Assembly: GCA_025349905.2 (NCBI GenBank)
Contig: MU624652.1
Span: 1 to 34,891 of the forward strand
Direction: 5' to 3'
DNA length: 34,891 nucleotides
Source: Blastocladiella britannica
Taxonomy: Eukaryota; Blastocladiomycota; Blastocladiomycetes; Blastocladiales; Blastocladiaceae
The notes beneath the pieces are model-generated. The model was not told the origin of the DNA. It saw only the letters and a program-made list of their open reading frames with translations, and did not search any database. The position numbers were made by a program, and so were the translations under genes. How positions within the stretch are numbered: position 1 is the stretch's first letter; each line of letters starts with the position of its first letter. Positions 1-10,317 of this stretch are shown here, one piece after another.

Positions 1-14
1 TTAAATTTTTTTTT

Positions 15-1504
15 TTGCATGAGACGTCAATCTTCAGCAACAGCAACTCAAAGAAATGGGACGCACAGACTTCGACATGGAGCGGAGACTCAAACACACT
101 CGACTGCCGCCTCGCCTGGTGCTCCTGTGCCGCCTCGAGCGCCTCCAGGCTCCCGCCGCGCAGCAAGTTGGTGAGCACAAACTCGCCCTCGTCTTTGCGG
201 AGCAGCGCGGACGTGTTGAGAAACGCGGCGTGCCCGGACGGACTCGTGGCAGGCCGGCCACCAGCCACTCTGCCCTGCTGCGCAATGGATCCAGACCGCA
301 GTCCAAGCGTGCTTGGCGCTGGCGGGGATGGCGGAGACGCATTCGCTTGCGATGGCAGTGTTGCCGGGGCAGAGCCGAGCGTGGTGGTGGTGACGGGCGG
401 ACGTGCCTTGTATGCCAGGCTGGGAGGCTGCGCAATCTTGGTCTGATCGCCGCCGCTCAGCGGAAGGCTCGACGTCGACGACAGTCCGCCCTTGCCGCCG
501 TCCAAGGAAATCTGGTCGGCAGCAACAGCCTTCCGCGCCTCTGCCTCCTCGGCGCGGCGAATGCGGTGCCACACGCGCACCGTTGTGGACAAGTAGTGGC
601 CCGTCTTCCACCGCGTCACCCATGCGCCCGTAACAAGGCCCAGAGCCGCGGCGCCAATGAGCATCGGCCACCACCCGTGCATGCCCGCGTCGTTGCTGGA
701 GGGAGAGATGGCGGCCTTGAGGATCATGGCGGCCGCCGCCGAGAACCCGGCTGCCAGGCACATGCCAGAGCGGAGCATGTTGGTGCGAACGTCGAAATAG
801 GGCAGCGATGACGATTTCAGCCAGAATAGGTATGCGAATCCTGCCGATACCAGCACCAGGTAGCACCATGTGGCGGCGTTGCCCATGGGAAGCAGGACTT
901 GCTCTTTATTACCTTGAGGTAGTTAGTTTCCATTTCATTTCATTTCATTTCATTTTTTTTTTTTTTTTTTTTTTGGCCAAAAGTGCAGGACGGACGTACG
1001 CAGGATGACAAACAGGATCCGGAACGTGACGGCCGCGCATTCCACGCGGCCATGCGCTTTGGCAAGCGGGTTGGTCGATGTGGGCGAGGTTTCAATGAAC
1101 TATTTTCGCATCAGCGCCTGAGAATGCCTCACTCAGAAAAAATGGACGAAAATGGACACGGCGTACAACGAGCGAGCCCACAACCAGCAGTGGAATATAG
1201 AGCACCAGGCCAAGGGCATCCAGCACCGTCAGCGGCAGCTGCGGTATTGTGGAGCAGCTGACGCCGTAATGCGCGAGGCGGCCAAGACAGTCCACGCCGC
1301 CGATAAAGAAGGTGACGATTGGGATCGAAAACACCGTCAGGATCAGCGTTGCGAGCCACCGCAGCAGGCGCAAGGTCCAGATCGGCACTTTGGCCTCCTT
1401 GTGCATCAGGTACGAGACGCCCATGATCATCAGGGCCGATGTAAAGACGAGGATCAGTGCTAGTGCGTTTCTTTGGTCAGTAATTGATTGATTGTCTTTA
1501 CGAT

Positions 1505-1555
<51 letters not shown>

Positions 1556-2130
1556 GGTACCAATGACGTTGGCAATCGAGAATCCCTCATAGTTGGTCAG
1601 GAGGCGCACTGGCTCGGTCACGGCTGCAATCCAGAATGGGACATCTTCGAACAGCTCTTGCGAAAAGACAAACGAGAGCCACTGGAGATCTTCCAGGATC
1701 TGTTGCAACAACAATTGAGTATACTACTATTTCGATCGAGGAAGAAAACCACCAGTATATATATCGTACCGTGAGAAGCCAAGAGGCCCGAGGCGGAAAG
1801 TCGTTGTCGTGCGTGCAAATGTAGGCCACCTATTTTATGATCCATAAGAGGTGGGCGACCTTTTTCATTTGAAAAAAACATTGGAAGAAAGCGGACATCA
1901 AAAATGGTCTTTTCGAAGGCGGATATTTGAATGGAGCGCAGCTGGCGGAGCTGCCGTTGATCCCGCGGTGGCACCAGTCCCATTCCCAGTGAACTCAGCT
2001 TGAAGTGCTCCGGAGGAAGGTCGAGCTGGGTGCTGCCAGGAGGAGCATGATGCGGCTTGCGCGGAAGAGTGGCCCGGACGACATTCACAGAGACGGGCTG
2101 TTCGCGGATCGGTGTTGGATGCCCCTTCAT
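15..2130 (-). CDS. Tiny-macrocysts (Tmc)-like polytopic membrane protein, 5' part, left copy
   Basis: Identical mirror copy of the right-arm gene described at 32762-34877; exon coordinates convert as 34892-x. Reading on the minus strand from the ATG at 2130 it encodes a basic N-terminus, the ILEDLQWLSF block (exon 1699-1561), a multi-pass hydrophobic exon (1459-1167), the NPLAKAHGRVE block (1099-1000) and a hydrophobic then Ser/Ala/Pro-rich exon from 897. The gene runs off the window in an exon or intron near position 70-15, so it is partial. It follows F-box/ARM gene 1 on the same strand, and its leader differs from that of the right copy upstream of 2185. The two copies therefore may have different promoters. 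Confidence 0.6.
931..974. repeat. ATTTC microsatellite followed by 22-nt T run (left)
   Basis: Four to five ATTTC units followed by 22 T. On the coding strand this is a poly(A) plus ATGAA array inside the 102-nt intron that precedes the last visible Tmc-like exon. It is mirrored exactly at 33918-33961. Confidence 0.9.
1507..1554. repeat. 48-nt poly(A) tract in Tmc-like intron (left)
   Basis: An uninterrupted run of 48 A on the plus strand. It is T-rich on the coding strand, inside the 101-nt intron after the NVIG codons. The right arm has the same length at 33338-33385. Confidence 0.95.
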
Positions 2131-2185
2131 AGTGCTACGGAAATGGAGAAAACTGCCGCTGTCGCGGAAGAGACAAAATTGCGGG

Positions 2186-2438
2186 GGCCGTCTGCTGCAG
2201 GTAAAAGAGGACTGGGAAATAGATCATTCGATTATGACATTCTTTATTATCCTGATTTAAGGGACTTGCTCGCTCAATTTCCCAGGCAGGTGTTGAGCCC
2301 CACGCACGCCTGATCGCTGTCCTGGCTATCATGGATAAGGATATAAAAACACGGCTTTTGCCATTGCTGCATATTTTGGTCATTCTTCGCAACCGAATGC
2401 AACTGGAACATCTTCCAACAGTGCGCAAAAGGACGGCG
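2186..2438 (-). other. 3' untranslated region of F-box/ARM gene 1 and unique leader of left Tmc-like copy
   Basis: No convincing coding frame. On the minus strand an AATAAA signal occurs at 2248-2243, about 190 nt after the F-box/ARM stop codon. It is followed by about 60 bp of sequence leading to the repeat boundary. The left Tmc-like copy must draw its promoter from here. Confidence 0.5.
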
Positions 2439-4570
2439 TCAAGGAATCGCCGGAATGCCAACATCCCCACCACACGCGTCGTACCATCGTTTCACCTTCT
2501 CGCGGTTGCCCCAGATCGGATCCGATTCCACCTGGCAGGTCTGGTATGCGCGCATCACCACCAAGACCGGCTCATACCTGTTCAAGTCGAACTCAGGCAC
2601 CGCACGTAGTTCGGTGCAGCTTCGCACCATCCACGGGCCAACTCCGTGGTCAGCAAGGGCCACCAACACGTCGAGGCGGCGCGCCTTGGACGCGGCAGTG
2701 GCAACGAGACCTACGATTTGCATCTGTATTTGACGGAACATGCACATGGGCATCCGATCCATGTCACAGTACGCCCGCGTCGCCACAAAAGCCGACATCA
2801 GTCGAACAGCCAGGACCGCGGAAAAGAGGGGAGTCCGTTTCACGAGTGCCAGGAGGAGTGCACATGCCGTTTGCAGCGTGATGTGGTGGGTTGGCGTGGC
2901 GACAATAAGCGTGATCACGCTGGGCACGATTTTGCCGAGTTGAGCCGTCTCATGGAACGTTGTCGCCCACATCGCCATTGCCGCCAGGGTACCGCACAGA
3001 AGGTGGCGATCGAGTTTGCTGGTCCGAAACAGTTGCAACAGCAGCGGCGGGGCACCGGCATTGAGCGCCACGTCAGCCACGGCGCGCGTCGGCCAGCCGA
3101 GGACACGGCCCATGCCTGCACTGCGTATGCGGCCGCCTCCGCGTGTTCGCACGCCGCTAGTGCCATCAGGTACGGCATGAATACGTGGGTGCGGGCGGCC
3201 TGAGCGGCATTGTTGGTTTGGTAGCGCGCAGTCCACGTCGCAACCTGGTTCTTGAGTTTCTCGTACTCGTGATCGGCGTCGTCGTCGCTGGTTCTGTCGG
3301 CATCATCAGCGTCAATGTCAGGGGCTGTGACGGCGACTGCTTCAATGCCCTCGGCGAAATCGGTAACGTCGGGGCCGACGCACTCGACGTCGCATTCGCA
3401 GCCGCCATCGTCATCACTAAAGTCGTCGCAATCGCAGCCGCCGTCACTATAGTCGTCGTCGTCGTCGCCGTCATCGTAGTTGTGGTCGGGAAAATAGGAA
3501 CCGCCATCCTTGTCGCTCGAGTCCGAGTCGCCGTCGCTCCAGTAGCCGCAGTCACAGTTGCTGGCGTCGTCTCTCCTATAGCGGCTGTTCTCGTAATGAC
3601 CATGGTCATAGTCCCTCGAAATGTTGTACAAGACGTCGTATCCGCACTCGGCGATCGTGCCCCATCCATGTAAATCAACGTGGTGCGGAGGACGTGTGCA
3701 ATGGTCTGGGCGAGCGCCGCGGCAACTTTGCTGACGAGTGTGCAGGTGGCAGGATCAAATGTGCGGACAATAGAAGCTGTCACGTCGTCGCGCAAGGTCG
3801 CTGGTTGCAAGCCCTCTTGACAGTGGTGGCTAAAATAGCGCGACAACGCAATCAATGCATGCACTTGCGGGTCCGGCGCCTGTGCAAGAGGCTTTGACGG
3901 TGCCAGGTACTTTGTAACCAGAACATGTGCCCACTCGGCGCTCCACTTGGGTTTGCACATTTTCCAAAAGGCACTTGGAAGCACTGTCGCGAGCGAGGTC
4001 GTTTCCGCTCGCTAAAAGCGTTTCGCTGATGACAAACACGCGCTCCGGCTCGGATAGTCCGTCGATCACAGGCACGTCGAAGATCAAGTCAGGATCGTGC
4101 ACGGCAACCATGACCAGGAGCGGCACCGCCCACAGTTTACCGTCCACGATAGCTTTCAAGACTTGCTCGGCAGCCCAATGAGTCCCAGAATCACCATTAT
4201 GGTCACTTAGCAGCCTATACGTGGCCAGGGCTTTCCAGATGGCCCGATCAGTGATACCCACACACACCAACATCTCTGCGTGGCTGTGGACCGCACCTTC
4301 CACCTCCCAATCGCCGCCGCGGCCGCGTTTTTCGAGACGGTGCCATTGGCGGGTGGGGTGAATGTGCGCGAGCGCGTGCGTGAACCATTCGACGTCGCCG
4401 GCAAATGCCGCGCACACGGAATTGAGCTCTGAGCGCGCCCATGGCAGCGCCGAGATGCTGCGGATCGTGCGCGAGGCGTTGCGCAGGCGTACAATATCCC
4501 CATCGCAAAGGTACCGCGCGGTGCACGCGTAAATGTCGTCGGGGAGTTGTTCGAGTGGCGATAGCGCCAT
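2439..4570 (-). pseudogene. F-box/ARM-like protein gene 1 with three frameshifts
   Basis: The ATG at 4570 opens an F-box-like N-terminus: LEQLPDDIYACTARYL then a DGDIVRLRNASRTIRSI helix block. F-box domains bind Skp1 in SCF ubiquitin ligases. The rest is helical and ARM/HEAT-like with a very acidic Asp/Gly/Ser insert (about 3560-3280). Coding potential passes through four frame segments. The frame changes near the TTTT at 3960-3963 (one surplus base), near the CCCC at 3660-3663 (one missing base, which would join MDGG to TIAECGYDVLYNIS) and near the GC run at 3081-3090 (one surplus base). The last segment ends at 2439. Whether these are real mutations or indel errors cannot be told from sequence alone. 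A related gene lies at 10173-7884. The substrate is unknown. Confidence 0.65.
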
Positions 4571-4686
4571 TACGATTTATTTTGGATGAAAGAGTGTTAC
4601 CCAAAATGGCAGAGCGATTCAAGTCCGTGATTCAGATGAAAAAGTTAAATGCATGAACCGAAAAAAAAAATACTATAGCGACGTAC

Positions 4687-5102
4687 AAAAACGTAAGATT
4701 GGTAAGCTGGCCCAATCCGCTGGGAATGCTGCCAGTTAATGCATTATTTTCGAGGGTCCTGTCCAAGTAAAGACAAAATCAGGCTACATGGCAAAAAAAA
4801 GGAACAGTATAATGGATACAGGTATTCCAGGCTCGCCAAATTTTGGATGGCGTCAGGGACAATTCCAGAAGCCCCTTGACACTCCAAACGCTGTCACAAA
4901 AATAACTTTCATGTGTGAGATGCACACCTCGAGAAACAATATCGATATTGGTTATGTACATTTTCGTCACATTTCCGCCATTGTTACACAGAACTTCGGC
5001 CCACTTACAGCAGTCAGGCAGTGCTATATCGATCGGCATTTTCAAGGCGGTTGCGACCGCCTTTAGTTCAGGGCATTGTTTGCCAGGCATCGATGAAGTC
5101 AT
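4687..5102 (-). pseudogene. Truncated LRR-protein paralogue (N-cap plus two LRR exons)
   Basis: Exon 1 (5102-4960) matches the N-terminal cap of the intact LRR gene: KQCPELKAVATALK then CCKWAEVLCNNGG, phase 2 exit. Exon 2 (4890-4820) is 71 nt instead of 72. Its start reads like the paralogue, then the frame shifts after the GGGG (CCCC at 4872-4875) into IVPDAIQNLASLEYL, so one base is missing. Exon 3 (4758-4687) is a full 72-nt repeat with ALTGSIPSGLGQLTNLTF and again ends in a GTACGT donor. No further LRR exon follows: F-box/ARM gene 1 starts 117 nt downstream. The TM region and tail of the intact copy are absent. It is most likely a relic of tandem duplication. Confidence 0.7.
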
Positions 5103-5921
5103 TTTAAACTAAAGATGATAACCGAATTGAGGAAAAGAGAACAATGTGCGTCCAAATAGCCTGAATCTAGGGGGCAAACCATTTTTTATAACTCAATCGA
5201 TCCCGATAGAGCGGACACAGATGCTGCAGTGAGCCTTTTTGTTGTTTTAAATCGTAGTCACCGTGCACCAATGACGACAGCCATTGGTAGCAGGGGACGC
5301 TGAGGCGGCGTGCCGGTCCATATCTTATTGGGAGGCGCGATCGCCGCCTCACCCTCGATCGCGAGCCAGGCAACCAAATCGGCGACTGAATGCAACTGTT
5401 TGGTAGACGACACTTCGCGCCAGGTCATGAAATCGGTCGCATGTGGTGCGCTTCATTTTCCCATCATTTCCCTCAGCGTATCGTCAATATTGGGCTCGAT
5501 AGAAAGTGACAGCTGCTTAATAGAAGACAACTTGAAGAGGTCATCACCATTCACCTTTAAAAGATCGGATATCAAGTTTTATTGCATTTAAGCCGTTGGC
5601 TCGTTGGCTCAGCTGTTCAATTTGTTTTGAAAATTTTGCAAAGAGAAATTCTCTTTCATTTCACAGAACGCACGCAAGAGCCCTGATCTTGAAGGCTCTC
5701 TTGCAAAATAGTACATTTTCCTTGACTGGCTTGGCCCTATGCTAGGCATCCTATCTTGGCTGTCTATTTGTCTTCCACATGATCAAAAACGGGAACGGAA
5801 TGCCATGCAATGAAGTGACCGACAGTGACAAAAGGAGGCAGGGCTGCCATTTGTGTCATCAATATTCATTGTCACTCTTGGTTGTGTCATGAAAGGAATA
5901 CATACAAATTTTAACATTTAC
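5103..5921. other. 819-bp spacer with a degenerate coding-like stretch
   Basis: Between the two LRR genes. On the minus strand, 5590-5270 reads as two protein-like pieces in one frame, separated by a TGA and preceded by a TAA: one contains LFKLSSIKQLSLSIEPN, the other HSVADLVAWLAIEGEAA. I do not recognise a family; it may be a decayed exon. The remainder (about 5590-5921) is AT-richer, with no feature I can support beyond promoter or 3' sequence. Confidence 0.25.
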
Positions 5922-7672
5922 TTAAAACAACGGCCGCGATGCTCTGGTATCCTCGTCAGGCTCATGCGCATATCCCACCATATGGCTACCACCACCAGGG
6001 AGCAACAAAACATCTGAATCCGTCTCGCCATGTGGGGCAAAATATGCCATTGGTTGAGCGCCTGCAGCCAAGTCGATCGAGTACCTCGCCACGCCCTGCT
6101 GGTGCCCGTCAGCAGGAAGAATCAGGCTGTCAGCAGCGAAATCCGTGTCAGTCGCGATCTGGTGCACAGCAATCCCGGTTCCCTTGTTGAACGCCGGCAG
6201 CTCCATCCGGTCAAACGTGTTGAGCATATCCAGTCCCATGGGTATCGGCGCATCTTTGCAGCCCGGCAGCATGCCAGTCTGCCGCCAAGGCTCGTCAGCC
6301 ACCAGGTCGCGGTGGGCGTCCATGTCGACGGCAGCGGTTGGTGAAAGCAGCGACTGGTCGTGGGTTTCAGCATGAGCAGCCGATTTTGATGCTGTTGTGG
6401 ACTGGCGGAGTCGAAACAGCAGGACGCCAATCGCCACAGCCACCAGCAATCCCGCAATGCTGGCAATGATGGGGACGACGGCGCTGTTGCCTCCAGGAGT
6501 TGTTGGTGGTGAGACGACGATGGTGGTAGCCGATGGTGCCGAGGTTGAGGTCAAGCAATTCTTGATCCCATAGCCAGCGATCTTGTCGTAGCATTTCCCA
6601 GCACGGGTGGCTCCAGCATAGCACATACTTGATGCATTTTTCTGTGGAAAGAGCATGCAGTCGGTGCTAGAAGAGTTGCTCGTAAGTGTTTTGTTGTCAG
6701 TCGATTGAAAAACGTCTAAGCGCACCTGGCAAATAACTCAGGGATCGGTCCATCGAAGTAATTGTTGTATAAAATCCTGTAAATATTGAATCGTCAGTGA
6801 GCAGCCTCAGTCCATTGAATGTTCCAAATAGTTGCCTGACGTACAGGTCGTTGAGCCGTGATAGTTTTCCTAAAGTTGGTGGGATATGACCAGTAAACTT
6901 GTTATCATTCAATTGACTTGGACATTTGAATCCTGAGTCAAAAATGAATGACAATAAACAGATATTGGAAAACATACAGGCCGGTGAGGCTTTGCAATGA
7001 GCCAAAAATGTCAGGAATCTCGCCTCCAATTTGATTGTTACTCAGGTACCTATTGATCCCAGTGAGTTCAAAGACGTGGAAAGCATTACGCATGGAAATA
7101 AAAACATACACGGTTTTGAGATTGGGCAACTGGCCCAATGTGGGGGGAATTTTGCCGATCAAGGTATTATTGTGGAGGTCCCTGCTCAAGGAATCAAAGG
7201 TCAGATATTGGACCACGCCCAGAAGTGATTGAATACGTACAACCAAGTGAGTTTGGTCAGCTGGTTCAAGGTACCAGGAACGTTTCCAGCAAGGCGGTTG
7301 GAGCTCAGATCCCTGCTCCAGTAAACAGATAAATCAAAATCGAACGAATAAGGAGGTCTCAAGTTGACGCGTACAGATGCTCCAAGCTCATCAGCTTTTG
7401 GATGTCGTCGGGGATATACCCGGTGGCCTTTTCGTTGAACCAAATTCTATACCAAAAAAAGTGAATGAGACGTATTTCCAGAAAAAACAAAGGGCAACGT
7501 ACAACTCTGTCACGTATCCGCCATTATTACATACAACGCCCTCCCACTGGCAGCAGTCGGACGCCGTCGTACTGATTGACATTTTTAAGGCCGCCGCAAT
7601 GGTCTTTAAATCAGGGCACTGTTTACCAGGCGCCGATTTGGCAGTCGAGGGTGTAGCGGCCAAAAGAGCCAT
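5922..7672 (-). CDS. Leucine-rich-repeat single-pass membrane protein, one LRR per exon
   Basis: Proposed exons: 7672-7503, 7446-7375, 7312-7241, 7181-7110, 7049-6978, 6916-6845, 6776-6726, then 6666 (or 6678)-5922. Exon 1 encodes a plant-like LRR N-cap, CCQWEGVVCNNGGYVTEL. Exons 2-6 are exactly 72 nt, each one 24-residue LRR of the form DLSSNRLAGNVPGTLNQLTK; exon 7 is a shortened LRR. All introns are phase 2, mostly 56-68 nt. The last exon has a Cys-rich cap (CMLFPQ, SSMCYAGA, GKCYDK), a Ser/Thr stalk, a TM helix (IASIAGLLVAVAIGVLLF) and a cytoplasmic tail of about 170 residues with no kinase domain. It is probably a surface recognition or adhesion protein. No clear signal peptide precedes the ATG at 7672; the frame stays open upstream to 7918, so an earlier start is possible. 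Confidence 0.8.
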
Positions 7673-7883
7673 TTTCGATATATTTTTTGTCGCTGAGAAG
7701 AAAGAGCACACAAAAAAAGGGAAAGCAGGGTGATCGACAAAAAGGAGGCAGCTCAACTTAAACAAGCGAGAGCCAGGCACTTTATTTAAGTGAGTCAAAA
7801 TCACTACAATGCACCGCTCCATTGCCCTCGTATCAGAGGTTCGTTGGTCCCGCGGTTCAGCGGCAGACGCGCAGACTAAATAT

Positions 7884-10173
7884 TTAATCGGCCCAAAAGA
7901 AGAAAAAGGAAATTGCATTCATTCGCAAGTCGAAAAAAAAATCCTCGCAGTACCCAATCAGCTCCTTGATCTCGTCCATCTCGACTCTTGCCTCCTCCCC
8001 GCGACGGGCAGCCATGTCCAAAGGAGAAAATACGGATAAACCCCATTCGCACCCGCCCTGCACCGGCCCTCGATCAGAAGCACCCACAGCATGGGTTGGA
8101 GGGAACGATGGCGGCGATCCTGGGGTTTCCCCTTCAAACTCCAGCATCGAGATAATGCACCGGCACGCCGAGACCACTGCATCGTCGCTCAAGTCCGAGT
8201 CCAGTGCCGCGTACATGGCGCGCAAGTAATCGTCGTTGAAAAGAGTGGCCAACATACCGTTGCTTTCGTACTCTTCACCGGCTTGCAAAAGGTTGGCCAG
8301 TACCCAATGCGCTTCCTCCCGAACCGGAAGTGGCGTCGATTTCGGAGTAAGAAACATGGCGATCACCTTGGGAATCAGTCCGGACGCGAGCACCGCACGC
8401 GACAGGTCCAAATCATCACACGTCGCGAGATTGGAGACTGCAGAGAGATAATGGGCGACTGCTTTTCGGATCCATGAGCAAGCAGCGGCAGATCAATGTC
8501 CAGAAGCCCCGCGTCCATAACCTGTTGGGGAACCGATGTGCGCTGGGCTGTCAATGAAACGATGCTTTTGAGCAGAAATACCAAGTACCGGCCATTCGGA
8601 TCGGGCCAGCTCGATTTCGGGGTTTCGGTCGCGCGCTTTAATGCCAGTATCGCATCGGGAATAATGAGCTCGGCGACGTGCGTCACAACCAACGATTCCG
8701 ATTGTTCATCGACCAACCGTTGGAGTCCATCCACCGCTTTGCCTGCCGTTTCCTCGTCTGTGGATTGCATGAGCAGATTCAGCGCTGGGACCAGGGCGTC
8801 GAGTTTCTTGATATCTTTAGCCCGCCATTTGGACGTCAGGGCCTCGAGAGCCCAAGCCAGGCTGCGCACTTGTTCGCGCGTCAGGCAGCCATTTCTGCCG
8901 AGCGCCACCGAATCCACCGTCACAAGGTTGACAAGGTGCTCCACGAGCCCCAGATCCACAACCGTGTCGCGGCACGCAGAGGAGTCAACGGCCATATTTC
9001 CGAGCGTAAGAAGCGGCCTCTCATGCTGGTCGTTACCATTGCGTCCCGATACGTGCTCCATCAAAATCGGAACTGCTCCAGAATCAAAGACCAGTTTAGA
9101 CATGTCGGCCGAATGGGCAGTCAAATTGCCAACGGCCTGGGCTGCTCGGATTGCTACTGCGTTTGTCGGATGGCGCAATAGCGGAACCAGACGCGAGACC
9201 AGGTTGCTGTAATGGATCAGCAGTTGCTGGACATTGGGAGAAAGTGTTGAGAGTAGTTGTTGGCTTGTCTTTGCAAGTCAAAGTCAATACATTGTTGCAT
9301 TCACAATCAGATCTATACTTGTCCGCCGACCCCCGCTGATCGGACCCTACCCGCCGTCCATCTCAGTTGCATGCCAGCACGGCATCGAAGTCGGGGGCCT
9401 ATTTTTCACACAAGTCAGGACCAGAAAGAATCCAGATATATATATATATATATTTACATACAACTAACGACTGTTTGCAGAACTTGCATCGCATCCAAGA
9501 GGTTTCGGTTGTTGTTGCTGTGCTGATCACCATGGAACGCCAGCACCACCTCGAGCGAATTCATCATGTTGTGGTTCAACTTTGGCGCGTGTCGGTCCAC
9601 CAGCGCTGCAGCGACCGCAGGATCGAGCTTGAAAGACGGGTGGCGGTCAGCCGCGGCAATAAGAAGCGTGGGCTTGACGAATTCGTCGATGTAGGCCAAG
9701 CGCAGCACAACGAATATAGTGTCGTCGTCACTGTTCCACAAGTCGGTTGGGCCAACGAACGCTCCGGTCACTATGGCCAGGACCATCGGCAACATGTCGG
9801 GCCGGTTGTGTGTTCCCAAAGGCATCAGCGCGTCGGCAACTGCAGCGTGGTTCGTCCCTTGTAAACCCGCGTCGCGAATGGTTATGGCAGCCGCCCGCAT
9901 CAGCATGCCAGTCTGGACCAACTGTCCAACCAACTGGACAAGAAATGCGTTGGTTTCGACTTTCGCGCGCTCGGCTATTACACAGGCGCGTTTTAGTGAA
10001 GCGACATTGGCTTTGATGGCAGCGTCCAGGGCCGGGAGGATTGGGCGCGGCAATAGGAGCAGGTCCGAGCAGCGCAGGGTGCGAAAAGTCGAGCGGGGGG
10101 CGACCACGTCAGCCAGCGACAGTTATCGGGTCAAGTGCGCGTGAAGATCGTCCGGGATGTCAAGAAATTGCAT
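7884..10173 (-). pseudogene. F-box/ARM-repeat protein gene 2 with in-frame stop and frameshift
   Basis: The ATG at 10173 starts FLDIPDDLHAHLTR, then a TAA at 10125-10123 where an aromatic codon would be expected, then LSLADVVA: an F-box core broken by one stop. The frame then runs to about 9469. An intron of roughly 240 nt (about 9468-9227, with a TA repeat) leads into importin-alpha-like ARM repeats: AIRAAQAVGNLTAHS, PLLTLGNMAVDS, VRSLAWALEALTSKW. At TTTT 8463-8466 one base is missing; the next frame continues AVAHYLSAVSNLATCDD and EEAHWVLANLLQAGEE to a stop at 7884. The family arrangement (F-box then ARM) suggests an SCF substrate adaptor. It could be a working gene with sequencing errors. 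Confidence 0.65.
9436..9453. repeat. TA dinucleotide repeat in F-box/ARM gene 2 intron
   Basis: About nine TA units just inside the donor side of the proposed intron. Confidence 0.85.
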
Positions 10174-10317
10174 TCTATTATTTTTGTTCCGTGCTGTGAA
10201 AGAGCAAATGGCGTATCGGCCAAACACCCGCTATTCAACGGCACGACCTCGACATGGCCCGGATCAAAGAAATAGGTATGTGATATTATATCTATTCAAA
10301 ATGCAAAATAAACAAGC

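Larger units (their letters stand above)
1..2185 (+). repeat. Left arm of 2,185-bp perfect inverted repeat
   Basis: This stretch is the exact reverse complement of 32707-34891. I matched the outer ends (TTAAATTT... against ...AAATTTAA), the internal reading frames, a 48-nt A/T homopolymer and the ATTTC microsatellite, which all mirror at position x to 34892-x. Identity stops sharply after 2185, inside AATTGCGGG: the left continues GGCCG, the right arm AAGTT. The inner boundary lies about 55 bp upstream of the start codon of the gene carried in the arm. The outer boundary coincides with the window edge, so its true extent is unknown. No telomeric repeat is present at the tip. Confidence 0.97.

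Noticed and set aside
1..20. piggyBac-like end because the window begins with TTAA and ends with TTAA
   Set aside because: The TTAA is part of the symmetric repeat tip, flanks are not visible, and no piggyBac transposase is encoded.
1..60. Telomere or hairpin chromosome end
   Set aside because: No telomeric repeat array at either tip; only a short T/A run.
5310..5591. 93-residue plus-strand open frame in the LRR spacer
   Set aside because: No recognisable features; the minus strand of the same stretch looks more protein-like.
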